Made by a program: the position numbers and the translations under genes | Notes under the pieces: generated by a model | Databases searched by the model: none | Seen by the model: only the letters and a program-made list of their open reading frames with translations | What the model was told of the DNA's origin: nothing | Shown here: in pieces, positions 8,890 to 17,177 of the stretch | How positions within the stretch are numbered: the first letter of the stretch is position 1 | How the letters are laid out: each line of letters starts with the position of its first letter | DNA from: Mycolicibacterium senegalense | GTDB lineage: Bacteria > Actinomycetota > Actinomycetes > Mycobacteriales > Mycobacteriaceae | Reading direction: 5' to 3' | Assembly: GCF_019645875.1 (NCBI RefSeq) | Contig: NZ_CP081000.1 | Location: 1,302,001-1,366,000, forward strand | Length of the DNA stretch: 64,000 nucleotides

Positions 8890-9750
8890 TTACTTCTGCA
8901 GCGTGAACTGATGCACGCTGATGTGGCCCGAGGCGAAGTACTTCTGGCAGCCGTTGAGGTACTTGTCGTAGCGGTCGTAGACCTCTTGGCCCTGAATCGC
9001 GATGGCCTCGTCCTTGTGGGCCTCGAGCGCGTCGGCCCAGATCTTGAGGGTCCGTACGTAGTGCGGGCCGATCTCCTGCAGCTGGGTGAGCTTGAACCCG
9101 GCCTCGATCGCTTTTTCCTTCTCCATCTCCACCGAAGGCAGGCGACCGCCGGGGAAGATCTCGGTCATGATGAACCGCGCGAACCGGGCGTCCTCGAACG
9201 TCATGTGCAGGCCGAGCTTCTGGCCCTGCCGAAGGTCGAATCCGGTGATGTTGTGCAGCAGCATGATGCCGTCGTCGGGCAGCGCGTTGTAGGCCGTCTC
9301 GAAAAACGCCGGGTAGCGCTCGAATCCGAAATGCTCGAACGCCCCGATCGACACGATGCGGTCGACCTTGTCGTCGAACTCCTCCCACCCCTGCAACCGA
9401 ACCTCGACGTTGCGCTGCGTGGGGACCTTGGAGAGCTTTTCGATGGCGTACTCGCGCTGCTCACCGCTGAGGGTCAGGCCGATGACATTGACGTCGTACT
9501 TCTCGATCGCCCGTGCCATGCACGCGCCCCAGCCGCAGCCGATGTCGAGCAGGGTCATGCCGGGTTCGAGGCCCAGCTTGCCGAGCGCCAGGTCGAACTT
9601 GGCGATCTGAGCCTCGTCGCCGGTCATGTCCTCGCGCTCGAAATAGCCACACGTGTATCCCATTGTGGGGCCTAAAAACAGTTCGTAAAATTCGTTTGAA
9701 ATGTCGTAGATCGACTGCAGTTCTTCATATTTCGGCGTCAATTTGGACAT
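8890..9750 (-). CDS. Mycolic acid cyclopropane/methyltransferase family protein
   Basis: 286 residues from the ATG at 9750 (MSKLTPKYEE); 35 extra upstream codons are rejected because they do not align with the family. It is an SAM-dependent methyltransferase of the CmaA/MmaA/UmaA type. Motif I LLDIGCGWG is at about 67-75, with GLTLSGEQREYA and LQGWEEFDDKVDRIVSIGAFEHFG following, then EIFPGGRLPS and the C-terminal HQFTLQK. The N-terminus (YEELQSIYDISNEFYELFL) is nearer to UmaA/MmaA1 than to MmaA2. It probably modifies a double bond in mycolic acids with a methyl or cyclopropane group. Exact product chemistry cannot be read from the sequence. Confidence 0.88.
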   Translation of the reverse strand: MSKLTPKYEELQSIYDISNEFYELFLGPTMGYTCGYFEREDMTGDEAQIAKFDLALGKLGLEPGMTLLDIGCGWGACMARAIEKYDVNVIGLTLSGEQREYAIEKLSKVPTQRNVEVRLQGWEEFDDKVDRIVSIGAFEHFGFERYPAFFETAYNALPDDGIMLLHNITGFDLRQGQKLGLHMTFEDARFARFIMTEIFPGGRLPSVEMEKEKAIEAGFKLTQLQEIGPHYVRTLKIWADALEAHKDEAIAIQGQEVYDRYDKYLNGCQKYFASGHISVHQFTLQK

Positions 9751-9935
9751 ATTCGAAATGCTCCAAGCTGTAAGAGTTCTCCCCGCGGATGTCAGCGTAC
9801 CGCAGGCCAGAGTGGGGTTCGTGCAGGCGCTCGCATCAGCTGATTTTGTCGGCAAACAAGATCAATCTGCCGTACGCTCATTTGCCCCGTGAGGCCTGCG
9901 GAAATGCCACGGGCGCGATTCGTCGGCGAAGGAAA

Positions 9936-10820
9936 TCAGCCGGCGACATGCAGGGTGAACTGGTTGACGTCGGTGTAGCCGACGCGGAAGAGGTTCGCGC
10001 AGCCCGTGAGGTATCGCATGTAGCGGTCGTAAACCTCCTGGGACTGCATCCGGATGGCCTCCTCGCGGTTGGCCTCCAGGTTCGCCGCCCACAGATCGAG
10101 GGTGCGGGCGTAGTGCGGCTGCAAGGACTGCCGGCGCGTGAGATGGAACGACGCCCGCTGCGCATGCTCCTCGACCATCTCGATGGTGGGCAGCCGGCCG
10201 CCGGGAAAGATCTCGGTGAGGATGAACTTGATGAACTTGGCCAGCTCGAACGTGAGCGGAATGCCCCGCTCGTGCGCGTATCGCGGATGAATCGCGGTGA
10301 TGGTGTGAAGCAGCATCACTCCGTCGTCCGGCAGGGCGCGGCGCGTGAAGCGGAAGAAGTCGTCGTATCGGTCGGGGCCGAAGTGCTCGAACGCTCCGAT
10401 GGACACGATCCGGTCCACCGGCTCGTCGAACTCCTCCCAGCCGGCGAGCAGTACCTGCTTGGCACGTGGGCTTTCGCTCTCGTCGAACAACGCCTGGACA
10501 TGAGCGGCCTGGTTGCGGCTGAGCGTGAGCCCGACGACGTTGACGTCGTAGCGCTCGAGCGCCCGCATAAGCGTTGCGCCCCAGCCACATCCGATATCGA
10601 GCAGGGTCATTCCGGGCCGGAGGTCCAGCTTGCCGAGGGCCAGGTCGATCTTCGCGGTCTGCGCTTCCTGCAGCGACATGTCATCGCGTTCGAAGTAGGC
10701 GCAGCTGTACGTCCTGGTGGGGTCCAGGAACAGGGCGAAGAAATCGTCGGATAGGTCGTAGTGGGCTTGTACGTCGTCGAAGTGGGGTTTGAGTTTTCCC
10801 GGCTTACTGGGCACGCGCAA
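9936..10820 (-). CDS. Mycolic acid cyclopropane synthase, MmaA2/CmaA-like
   Basis: 294 residues. Same family as its downstream neighbour. LKPHFDDVQAHYDLSDDFFALFLDPT at the start and LSRNQAAHVQALFDE are very close to MmaA2 of M. tuberculosis. SAM motif I (LLDIGCGWG) is followed by WEEFDEPVDRIVSIGAFEHFG, with EIFPGGRLPTIEMVEE and RRQSLQPHYARTLDLWA later. It should add a cyclopropane ring to meromycolate chains bound to AcpM. It is transcribed before the 8890-9750 gene with 185 bp between. M. tuberculosis has four genes here (mmaA1-4); only two are present. Confidence 0.88.
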   Translation of the reverse strand: MRVPSKPGKLKPHFDDVQAHYDLSDDFFALFLDPTRTYSCAYFERDDMSLQEAQTAKIDLALGKLDLRPGMTLLDIGCGWGATLMRALERYDVNVVGLTLSRNQAAHVQALFDESESPRAKQVLLAGWEEFDEPVDRIVSIGAFEHFGPDRYDDFFRFTRRALPDDGVMLLHTITAIHPRYAHERGIPLTFELAKFIKFILTEIFPGGRLPTIEMVEEHAQRASFHLTRRQSLQPHYARTLDLWAANLEANREEAIRMQSQEVYDRYMRYLTGCANLFRVGYTDVNQFTLHVAG

Positions 10821-10986
10821 CCTCTCGGGGCAGAGACCGACCGAGGTGAGCTGCGCTATGCCACGTCTTGACCTAGCCGCCCCCCCAGACTGCTGCTGAA
10901 ACTGTAGGGCGAGGATTGCCAGCTACCCAGCTTTCAAAACCTGGCAAAGGCCGAATTCGGGAATTAACGTTGCCGAAGCAGAGAAA
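10821..10986. other. Intergenic region between lipG and the mmaA2-like gene, with inverted repeats
   Basis: TTGCCAG (10916-10922) and CTGGCAA (10941-10947) form an inverted repeat with an 18-bp loop. An overlapping imperfect dyad spans 10927-10944. Both sit about 40-70 bp past the lipG stop on the minus strand and upstream of the methyltransferase start, so they could mark the end of the lipG transcript or an operator. No coding potential is seen. Confidence 0.4.
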
Positions 10987-11913
10987 CTAGTGGGACATGG
11001 CAAAGTTTGTCTTGAGCTCGCCGACGACCTCGTCCCAGACCGGTTCCGGTAGCTCGTGACCCATGCCGTCGATCAACACCAGGCGGGCGCCGTCGATCGC
11101 CCGGGCCACCGCGCGGCCACCGTACGGCCGCATCAGCCGGTCGGAGCGGCCGTGGATCACCACCGTGGGGGCTTTGATCCGCTTGTCGTGGTGGCGCAGA
11201 CTGCCGCTGCCGAGGATGGCGTCGAAGTGCCTGGCGATTCCGGCCGGGTAATAGGCGCGGTCGTACAGCTCGGCGGCTTGGGCCCGGATCTCGTCTTCGG
11301 GAGTGGGATAGCCGGGGCTGCCGTTGATCTTGCTGATCCGAACGGCGTTGTCGATGATGGCTTCTCGCGACGAGTTGGCGGGCGGGCCGGTGATGACCGA
11401 CAGCAGCTGTTTGATGCCGGGTGGCGGCAGCAGGGGCTGGTTGTTGCTGGAGAAGATCACCGCCAGCGTCTTGGTGCGCTCGGCATACCGGGACGCGAAT
11501 ATCTGCGCGATCATCCCGCCCATCGACCCGCCGACGATGTGCGCGGTGTCGATGTTGAGGTGATCGAGCAGGGCGGCAGCATCATCGGCGACGTCTTCGA
11601 GCGTGTAGACCGACGGGCTGCGCAGGCCCAGGAACGACCGGGCCATCCGCAGCGGCAGTGGGGAATCGATGCGCTTGCCCGACAACTTCGTGGACAGGCC
11701 CACATCGCGGTTGTCGTAGCGGATGACGCGCAGACCCTGGTTGACCAGCTTCTCGCAAAAGCCGGTGCGCCACAACAACATCTGTGCGCCCAAGCCCATG
11801 ATCAGCAGCACGGCCGGATCGTTCGGGTCGCCCATGTCCTCGTAGTACAGGTCGACGTCGCCGGGTTCCGCGGACGACTTGGCGAATCCGGTTCGTGCCT
11901 TCATGCCGGCCAC
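10987..11913 (-). CDS. lipG: Alpha/beta hydrolase LipG
   Basis: 308 residues from GTG at 11913, which abuts the stop of the upstream kinase gene (TGA then GTG) and has a GAGG ribosome site; ATG at 11904 is the alternative. Esterase/lipase of the alpha/beta-hydrolase fold. The nucleophile elbow is GGSMGG, the oxyanion region VLLIMGLGAQ, and the C-terminal histidine is in GMGHELP. No signal peptide is seen. It corresponds to Rv0646c, which lies beside the mycolate methyltransferases in M. tuberculosis. The substrate is unproven; lipid esters are likely. Confidence 0.87.
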   Translation of the reverse strand: MAGMKARTGFAKSSAEPGDVDLYYEDMGDPNDPAVLLIMGLGAQMLLWRTGFCEKLVNQGLRVIRYDNRDVGLSTKLSGKRIDSPLPLRMARSFLGLRSPSVYTLEDVADDAAALLDHLNIDTAHIVGGSMGGMIAQIFASRYAERTKTLAVIFSSNNQPLLPPPGIKQLLSVITGPPANSSREAIIDNAVRISKINGSPGYPTPEDEIRAQAAELYDRAYYPAGIARHFDAILGSGSLRHHDKRIKAPTVVIHGRSDRLMRPYGGRAVARAIDGARLVLIDGMGHELPEPVWDEVVGELKTNFAMSH

Positions 11914-13281
11914 TCAGGCCTCGATCCCGTCGGCGTTTTCCTTGTGTTCGCGGCTGATGTCCACCATGAAGTTGGCGAAGTACCCGGTGAGCTGGGGATC
12001 GTTCATCATCTGCCACTTCGGCGCCAGCAGTTTCATGTAGCGCTCGACGTAGAGGAACTGCTTGCCGATCAACACCAGTTCCCGGGGCAGTTTGACGTCG
12101 TAGGCATCGGCCAGCGCAGAGAGCTGCTTGCCAATTTCGGCGTAGGACATATCGCCCAGCGACTTCATCGTGAGGGGGGTAGCGAACTTCTCCAGGTCCT
12201 TGGCGGCCTGTGCCTCGGGCTTCACCGTCCCCACGGCCCCCATCAGCACCACGATCTTGCCGGCGGCCGCATGGTCTTTCTTGACCAGCAGGGCGTACAC
12301 CAGCTCGCGCAACAGCCAGCGGGTGCGCGGGTCGATGCGGCCCATGATGCCGAAGTCGAAGAACACGATCTTGCCGTCGTCGTCGACGTAGAGGTTGCCC
12401 GCGTGCAGGTCGCCGTGGAACAGCCCGTGCTTGAGGCCGCCCTCGAACACGCTGAACAGCAGGGCCTTGACCAGCTCGGTGCCGTCGAAGCCCTTCTTGC
12501 GGATGGCGGCCACGTCATCGATGCGGACGCCGGTGACCCGTTCCATCGTCAGCACCCGCTGGCTGGTCAGATCCCAGTACACCTGCGGCACCCGGATGTT
12601 CTCGCCGAGCGGGGAGGCATGCATGTGCGACACCCAGGCGTCCATCGACTGGGCCTCCAGCCGGAAGTCGAGCTCTTCGGCGAGATTGTCGGCGAAGTCG
12701 GCGACCACATCCTGGGCCGACAGTCGCCGTCCCAGCTTGGCCAGCTCCACCAGTTGCGCGCCGCGCTTGAGGATCTGCAGGTCAGCGGCGACGCGGCGGC
12801 GGATCCCCGGGCGCTGGATCTTGACCACCACCTCCTCGCCACTGTGCAGCGTGGCGTAGTGCACCTGCGCGATCGATGCTGACGCGAACGGCTTCTCGTC
12901 GAAACTCTTGAACAGGTTCGACGGCTCGTCGCCGAGTTCCTCGACGAAAAGCTTGTGGACCTCTTCGGTGTCGGCGGGCGGCACCCGGTCGAGCAGACCG
13001 CGGAACTCGCGGCTCAGCGGCTCACCGAAGGCGCCCGGGCTGGACGCGATGATCTGGCCGAACTTGACATAGGTGGGACCCAGGTCGGAAAAGGTCTGCG
13101 GCACCTGCTTGATGATCTTCTGCTGCAGGGACCCGCCGCCGAAGATGTTGGCGGCGACCCGGACCCCGGTGCGGGTGATCTGCCATCCGGTGGCGCCGAT
13201 ACGGGCGGCTTCGACCGGAAGGGGCACCCGGCTCAACCTGGCGACCTCGCGGTGCTTGGTTTTCGGCGGCGTAGTGCTCAT
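11914..13281 (-). CDS. ABC1/UbiB-family atypical kinase (Rv0647c-like)
   Basis: 455 residues. Family hallmarks are present: KFGQ in the N-terminal extension (YVKFGQIIASSPG), an alanine-rich loop ASASIAQVH in place of the glycine loop, the invariant VVKIQRPG lysine, catalytic HGDLHAGNL and the FFDFGIMG metal site. UbiB/ABC1 proteins are ATPases tied to isoprenoid lipid metabolism and membrane lipid handling. Mycobacteria use menaquinone, so the exact role is open. It is directly followed by lipG without a gap, which suggests shared function with the lipid genes around it. Confidence 0.9.
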   Translation of the reverse strand: MSTTPPKTKHREVARLSRVPLPVEAARIGATGWQITRTGVRVAANIFGGGSLQQKIIKQVPQTFSDLGPTYVKFGQIIASSPGAFGEPLSREFRGLLDRVPPADTEEVHKLFVEELGDEPSNLFKSFDEKPFASASIAQVHYATLHSGEEVVVKIQRPGIRRRVAADLQILKRGAQLVELAKLGRRLSAQDVVADFADNLAEELDFRLEAQSMDAWVSHMHASPLGENIRVPQVYWDLTSQRVLTMERVTGVRIDDVAAIRKKGFDGTELVKALLFSVFEGGLKHGLFHGDLHAGNLYVDDDGKIVFFDFGIMGRIDPRTRWLLRELVYALLVKKDHAAAGKIVVLMGAVGTVKPEAQAAKDLEKFATPLTMKSLGDMSYAEIGKQLSALADAYDVKLPRELVLIGKQFLYVERYMKLLAPKWQMMNDPQLTGYFANFMVDISREHKENADGIEA

Positions 13282-13333
13282 AGCTGCAGTGTCTCAAAGG
13301 CCGCGGTGCGGCCAAAAACATCTGTGCCGTGCG

Positions 13334-14332
13334 TCACACCGACGCGAAACTTTCTTCGACCTCGTCGCGGCTCAGGACGGGGTCGCTTCCGGGCACGTAG
13401 GCGGGCTCGGTGTGCGGCACAGTGGTGCCTCCGGCGACCCGCTTCTGGGCTTGGCGGAACTCCAGCGTGGTGCCGGCCGCGGTGTGCAGTCCGTTGATGA
13501 TCGACCACACGACGGCACGCCGGCCGGCCCGCTCGATCGGGTTCGGATCGGTGTGCCCGATGAGCTGTTTGGCCCACTTGGGCATGGTGTCGCGGATCGC
13601 CCAGTCGACCGCGCTCTGCGGCATGGGCAGGTTGGAGCCGGTGGCCATCGCCGCGCCGTGGGTCAGCGCCAGCTTGGGCAGATACGACTCGAGGCAGTCC
13701 AGCGTCTCGGCCTTGGTGGCCGGAAGGTCGGTGCCGCCCAAGGCGTGGCCGACGCGGACGAACTCACCGTAGTACCGGTCAAGTTTCTTGCCGCGCAACG
13801 GGTTCGGATGGTAGATCTCGTGTGCGGTGGCCAGGCCCCACACCACGGTCGCGTAGTTCCAGCGCAGCCAGTCCGGATCGTCGGCGTCGTATTTTGCCCC
13901 GTCCGGGCGGGTGCCTTTGATGGTGTGGTGCATGGAACGCACGGTCTTGGCGACCCGCTCGGCGGTTTCGGTGTTGCCGTAGGCGGTGCCGATGAAGAAC
14001 GCGATCGAATGACCCAGCCGGACCGCCGCGCCCTGCGGATCGATCTGCGGCACCGCCACCCCGGTCTCGGGGTCGCGTTTGACCAGTCGCGAATGGTGCA
14101 TGCCCATCCAGTAGATCGACGGATCGAGGCGCTCCATGTACGCCGCGCACTGCAGGCCGAAGATCAACGCCTCGGTGTGTGAGTGGACGTGCCAGACCGC
14201 GCTGCCCGGTCCGAACCATCCCGGGTCACCCGCCGGCCCGGCGAACTCCATGCCACGGAAGTAGTGCTGGCGAATGTCCTTGTCGAACTTCCGCTGCAGC
14301 ATCTGCTCGAGCACCTGGTGTGGCACGTCCAC
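13334..14332 (-). CDS. MpaB/rubber-oxygenase family protein (DUF2236)
   Basis: 332 residues from GTG at 14332, with AAAGGGG as ribosome site. It belongs to the DUF2236 group (ER-bound oxygenase MpaB / latex clearing protein). Recognisable segments are the N-terminal GPGSAVWHVHSHTEALIFGL, then HSIAFFIGTAYGNTETAERVAKTVRSMHHTIKG and DPDWLRWNYATVVWGLATAHEIYHP. Related Lcp enzymes are haem oxygenases, but most mycobacterial paralogues have no known substrate. It is divergent from a TetR gene, with a clear dyad between them, so it is probably the TetR target. Confidence 0.85.
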   Translation of the reverse strand: MDVPHQVLEQMLQRKFDKDIRQHYFRGMEFAGPAGDPGWFGPGSAVWHVHSHTEALIFGLQCAAYMERLDPSIYWMGMHHSRLVKRDPETGVAVPQIDPQGAAVRLGHSIAFFIGTAYGNTETAERVAKTVRSMHHTIKGTRPDGAKYDADDPDWLRWNYATVVWGLATAHEIYHPNPLRGKKLDRYYGEFVRVGHALGGTDLPATKAETLDCLESYLPKLALTHGAAMATGSNLPMPQSAVDWAIRDTMPKWAKQLIGHTDPNPIERAGRRAVVWSIINGLHTAAGTTLEFRQAQKRVAGGTTVPHTEPAYVPGSDPVLSRDEVEESFASV

Positions 14333-14344
14333 CGCGGACCCCTT

Positions 14345-14366
14345 TCTGGTTACGTCTGTAGCCAGA
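14345..14366. promoter_or_regulatory. 22-bp dyad operator between TetR and the MpaB-like gene
   Basis: TCTGGTTAC (14345-14353) and GTAGCCAGA (14358-14366) are inverted repeats, 8 of 9 pairs matching, around a 4-bp centre. This size and symmetry are typical of TetR-family operators. It lies in the 76-bp gap between the divergent genes and could control both. Confidence 0.7.
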
Positions 14367-14408
14367 ATACATTTTGGGTACGGGTGTGACCAGATCTAGT
14401 CTGAAGCA

Positions 14409-15020
14409 ATGACGACCGGAGCACCCACCCCGACCCGCTGGGCCGGCGTGCCGCTCACGGACCGCCGTGCCGAGCGTCGCGCACTGCTCGTCGACGCGGC
14501 GTTCCGGCTGTTCGGCGACGGCGGGGAAGCCGCGCTGTCGGTGCGCTCGGTCTGTCGCGAGTGCGGCCTCAACACCCGCTACTTCTACGAGAGCTTCGCC
14601 GATACCGACGACCTGCTCGGCGCGGTCTACGACCAGGTGAGTGCGGCCTTGGCGGCCGACGTCGACGCCGCGATGGCCGGGGCGGGCGAGTCCGTTCGGT
14701 CCCGAACCCGCGCCGGGATCGCCGCCGTACTGGGCTTCAGTTCGGCCGACCCGCGTCGGGGACGAGTGCTGTTCACCGACGCCAGGGCCAACCCGGTGCT
14801 GGCCGCCCGGCGCACGGCCACCCAGGACTTGTTACGCGAGGCGGTGCTGTCAGAGGGCGGCCGGCTCAATCCGGGGTCGGACCCGGTCGCCGCCCAGGTC
14901 GGTGCGGCCATGTACACCGGGGCGATGGCCGAACTTGCCCAGCAGTGGCTGAGCGGGAACCTGGGCGACGACCTCGAGGCCGTGGTGGACTACGCGCTGC
15001 GGTTGGTGCTGGGGCGCTAG
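14409..15020 (+). CDS. TetR-family transcriptional regulator
   Basis: 203 residues. The N-terminal helix-turn-helix covers about 20-65 (RRALLVDAAFRLFGDGG, LSVRSVCRECGLNTRYFYESF with the usual YFYESFAD recognition end). The C-terminal ligand domain is helical and ends AVVDYALRLVLGR. It is divergent from the MpaB-like oxygenase with a 22-bp dyad between them, so it most likely represses that gene and itself. The ligand is unknown. Confidence 0.9.
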   Translation: MTTGAPTPTRWAGVPLTDRRAERRALLVDAAFRLFGDGGEAALSVRSVCRECGLNTRYFYESFADTDDLLGAVYDQVSAALAADVDAAMAGAGESVRSRTRAGIAAVLGFSSADPRRGRVLFTDARANPVLAARRTATQDLLREAVLSEGGRLNPGSDPVAAQVGAAMYTGAMAELAQQWLSGNLGDDLEAVVDYALRLVLGR

Positions 15021-15022
15021 CC

Positions 15023-15622
15023 TCAGACCGCCGCCGGCCGCCAGCGCTTGATCCAGTCGGTCTCGGGCCACTGCTCCTCGGCCGCCAACAATTCGTACAT
15101 CGTTGCGCGGTCGATGGATTCGCGGATGATGTCGGCGTGGCCGGCATGGCGACTGAGTTCCTCGATCAGATGCATGGCCACCCAGCGGACCGACCAGTGG
15201 TCGACGTCCTGCGGAAACCACGGCACCTCGCGGGGGACCGGGACCGGGGTCTCTAGATCTGTTTCGGCGAGCACGCGCAGGGTCTCGGCGTTCTGGGCCT
15301 TGAATGCGTCGAGCAACTCGGCCAGTGTCTCGTGCTCGTGCATCACATACTGGTCGGCATAGTCGGCCATCTGTTCTTCCATGGGCCGGGGATCCGGCGG
15401 CGGGAACTGCGGTGCATGCTGGGCGCGGGCCGTCCACCCCTGCTGCATCCCGGTGACGTGTTTGATCAGCCCGCCGATCGACAGCGCGCTCACCGACGGT
15501 GTGGAGCGAGCCTGCTCATCGGTCAGGCCGTGGGCCACGGCGAAGAAGGCGTTCTGCTGGAAGGCGACGAATCCGATCAGCGTCTGGCGTTCGTCGGCGG
15601 CGGGGGCGGGCATACCGGGCAT
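15023..15622 (-). CDS. DinB-superfamily protein (DUF664)
   Basis: 199 residues. DinB/DUF664 four-helix protein: LIGFVAFQQNAFFAVAHGLTDEQARSTP at the start, SIGGLIKHVTGMQQGW, and DVDHWSVRWVAMHLIEELSRHAGHADIIRE in the C-terminal part. The histidines in these segments form the usual metal triad. Relatives include mycothiol-dependent metalloenzymes. It is 3 bases downstream of a second DinB-like gene on the same strand, and its stop faces the TetR stop. Confidence 0.85.
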   Translation of the reverse strand: MPGMPAPAADERQTLIGFVAFQQNAFFAVAHGLTDEQARSTPSVSALSIGGLIKHVTGMQQGWTARAQHAPQFPPPDPRPMEEQMADYADQYVMHEHETLAELLDAFKAQNAETLRVLAETDLETPVPVPREVPWFPQDVDHWSVRWVAMHLIEELSRHAGHADIIRESIDRATMYELLAAEEQWPETDWIKRWRPAAV

Positions 15623-15625
15623 CGT

Positions 15626-16150
15626 TCAGTTCTCCTTGCTCTTGGTGGTGTGTACGTAAAGGTCGCGAATGCAGGCGATCTCGGCGCCGTGGTGGATGAC
15701 CTCCCGGTTGATGTGCAGGATCAGCACGGCCATCGAATGCTCGGCCCACGGACCTTCGGCCGGACCGACGGGCTTGGCCAGGTCATCTTCGCTCAGTCCC
15801 CGGACTCCGTCGATCCAATTCCGGTATGCGTCGTCGAGTTGGGTCAGGGCAGTGGCCGCATCGGTGGCGTACGGCCACGACTTATAGTCGGCGGGCGGCC
15901 CACCGAAGTGTGAGTGATTGCGCATGGCGAACACGCCGACGATCACGTGAGCCAGCCGCCACGCGATGGTGGTGAACGGTTCCGGTTGGGGCGGTGGATA
16001 ACTGAAGTCGATGCCGCCGTCGGGGTGCACGGTCCAGCAGTCGGGCACCGGCTGCCAGAAATACTCGTCGTCGGTCAGTCCGTCGAGCCGCGGTCGGAGT
16101 TGATGCGTCCAGTGGAAGTCGAGTTGCTCGGCCAGAAGGTTTGTCCACAT
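15626..16150 (-). CDS. DinB-like protein
   Basis: 174 residues from the ATG at 16150 (MWTNLLAEQLDFHWTHQLRPRLDGL). Longer upstream reading runs across the promoter and into the divergent gene and is rejected. DinB-like fold: EQLDFHWTHQLRPRLDGLTDDEYFWQP, then AWRLAHVIVGVFAMRNHSHFGG and LHINREVIHHGAEIACIRDLYV, with the three histidine regions of the putative metal site. First gene of a two-gene unit and divergent from a WYL regulator, which is a common arrangement. The reaction is unknown; a thiol-dependent transferase or detoxification role is possible. Confidence 0.82.
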   Translation of the reverse strand: MWTNLLAEQLDFHWTHQLRPRLDGLTDDEYFWQPVPDCWTVHPDGGIDFSYPPPQPEPFTTIAWRLAHVIVGVFAMRNHSHFGGPPADYKSWPYATDAATALTQLDDAYRNWIDGVRGLSEDDLAKPVGPAEGPWAEHSMAVLILHINREVIHHGAEIACIRDLYVHTTKSKEN

Positions 16151-16165
16151 AGGACCACTGTGACA

Positions 16166-16190
16166 CCTATATAGGACAGATTCGGTCCTA
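16166..16190. promoter_or_regulatory. Dyad operator/promoter between the WYL and DinB genes
   Basis: CCTATATAGG (16166-16175) is a perfect 10-bp palindrome. It overlaps TAGGAC (16172-16177), which is inverted as GTCCTA at 16185-16190. AGGAC also occurs at 16151-16155. The A/T core could double as a -10 element. The 61-bp gap serves both divergent genes, so this is the likely WYL-protein site. Confidence 0.65.
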
Positions 16191-16211
16191 AAACTACGGC
16201 ACACTTCTTGC

Positions 16212-17177
16212 ATGACGGTGAGCAGCGAAACCACCGGCCGCGTGCTGCAACTCCTCGGGCTGTTGCAGTCGCGCAGGACCTGGACCGGTGAGGAACTGGC
16301 CGAGCGGCTCGATGTCACCACCCGCAGCGTCCGTCGTGACATCGAGCGGCTGCGCGAACTCGGGTATCCGGTGCAGGCCAGCAAGGGGCAGGGTGGCGGT
16401 TACCAACTGGGCGCGGGTGCCGCGTTGCCGCCGCTGCTCCTCGACCCCGACGAAGCCGTCGCCATGGCCGTCTGCCTGCGACTGGCCGCCGGCGGCAGCG
16501 TCGCCGGCGTCGGCGAGTCCGCGCTGCGGGCGCTGTCCAAGCTCGACCAGGTCATGCCCTCCCGGTTGCGTTCGCAGGTCTCGGCGGTGCACGACGCGAC
16601 CGTGACGCTGGCACCCAACTCGTCGGACGCACCGGTGGAACCCGAGGTGCTGATGACCCTGGCCCGAGCCTGCCGCGACCGCGAACACGTCAGGGCCGAC
16701 TACACCGACATCCGCGGTAACCACACCCAGCGCCGGTTGGAGCCGTATCAACTCGTGACCACCGGGCGACGCTGGTACTTGATGGCCTATGACCGGGACC
16801 GCGAGGACTGGCGCAGCCTGCGGCTGGACCGCATGTCGGCGGTGGCGGCCCGCGGCACCACTTTCGCGCCTCGCGCAGCTCCGGACGCGGCCGAATACGT
16901 CCGTCGCTCGATCAGCTCGTCGCCCTACCGCTACCGTGCCCGGGTCCGCTATCAGGCCCCGCAAGAGGTTGTGGCACAGAAGTTTCCGCCGGCCTCGGCC
17001 ACCGTCGAACCCGACGGTCCCGGCGCCTGCATCGTCACCGCCGGCGCCGACGACCCCGAACGCATGGTCCTCTACTTCGCGACCGTCGGCCACGACTTCG
17101 AAGTGCTGGAACCACCAGAGGTGATCACAGCGGTACGCGCCGTCGCCGCCCGCCTGCGCGCCGCGGCCGCAGACTAG
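16212..17177 (+). CDS. WYL-domain transcriptional regulator
   Basis: 321 residues. An HTH_11-type DNA-binding region (about 5-65: RVLQLLGLLQSRRTWTGEELAERL, TTRSVRRDIERLRELGYPV) is followed by the WYL domain around 165-210 (LEPYQLVTTGRRWYLMAYD) and a WCX tail. WYL proteins sense small ligands or nucleic acids. The divergent placement and the intergenic dyad indicate control of the DinB gene pair. The stop codon shares CTAG with the stop of the convergent nucleotidyltransferase gene. Confidence 0.9.
   Translation: MTVSSETTGRVLQLLGLLQSRRTWTGEELAERLDVTTRSVRRDIERLRELGYPVQASKGQGGGYQLGAGAALPPLLLDPDEAVAMAVCLRLAAGGSVAGVGESALRALSKLDQVMPSRLRSQVSAVHDATVTLAPNSSDAPVEPEVLMTLARACRDREHVRADYTDIRGNHTQRRLEPYQLVTTGRRWYLMAYDRDREDWRSLRLDRMSAVAARGTTFAPRAAPDAAEYVRRSISSSPYRYRARVRYQAPQEVVAQKFPPASATVEPDGPGACIVTAGADDPERMVLYFATVGHDFEVLEPPEVITAVRAVAARLRAAAAD

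Noticed and set aside
11056..12882. 608-codon plus-strand frame opposite lipG and the ABC1 kinase
   Set aside because: The sense-strand genes have clear catalytic motifs while this frame has none.
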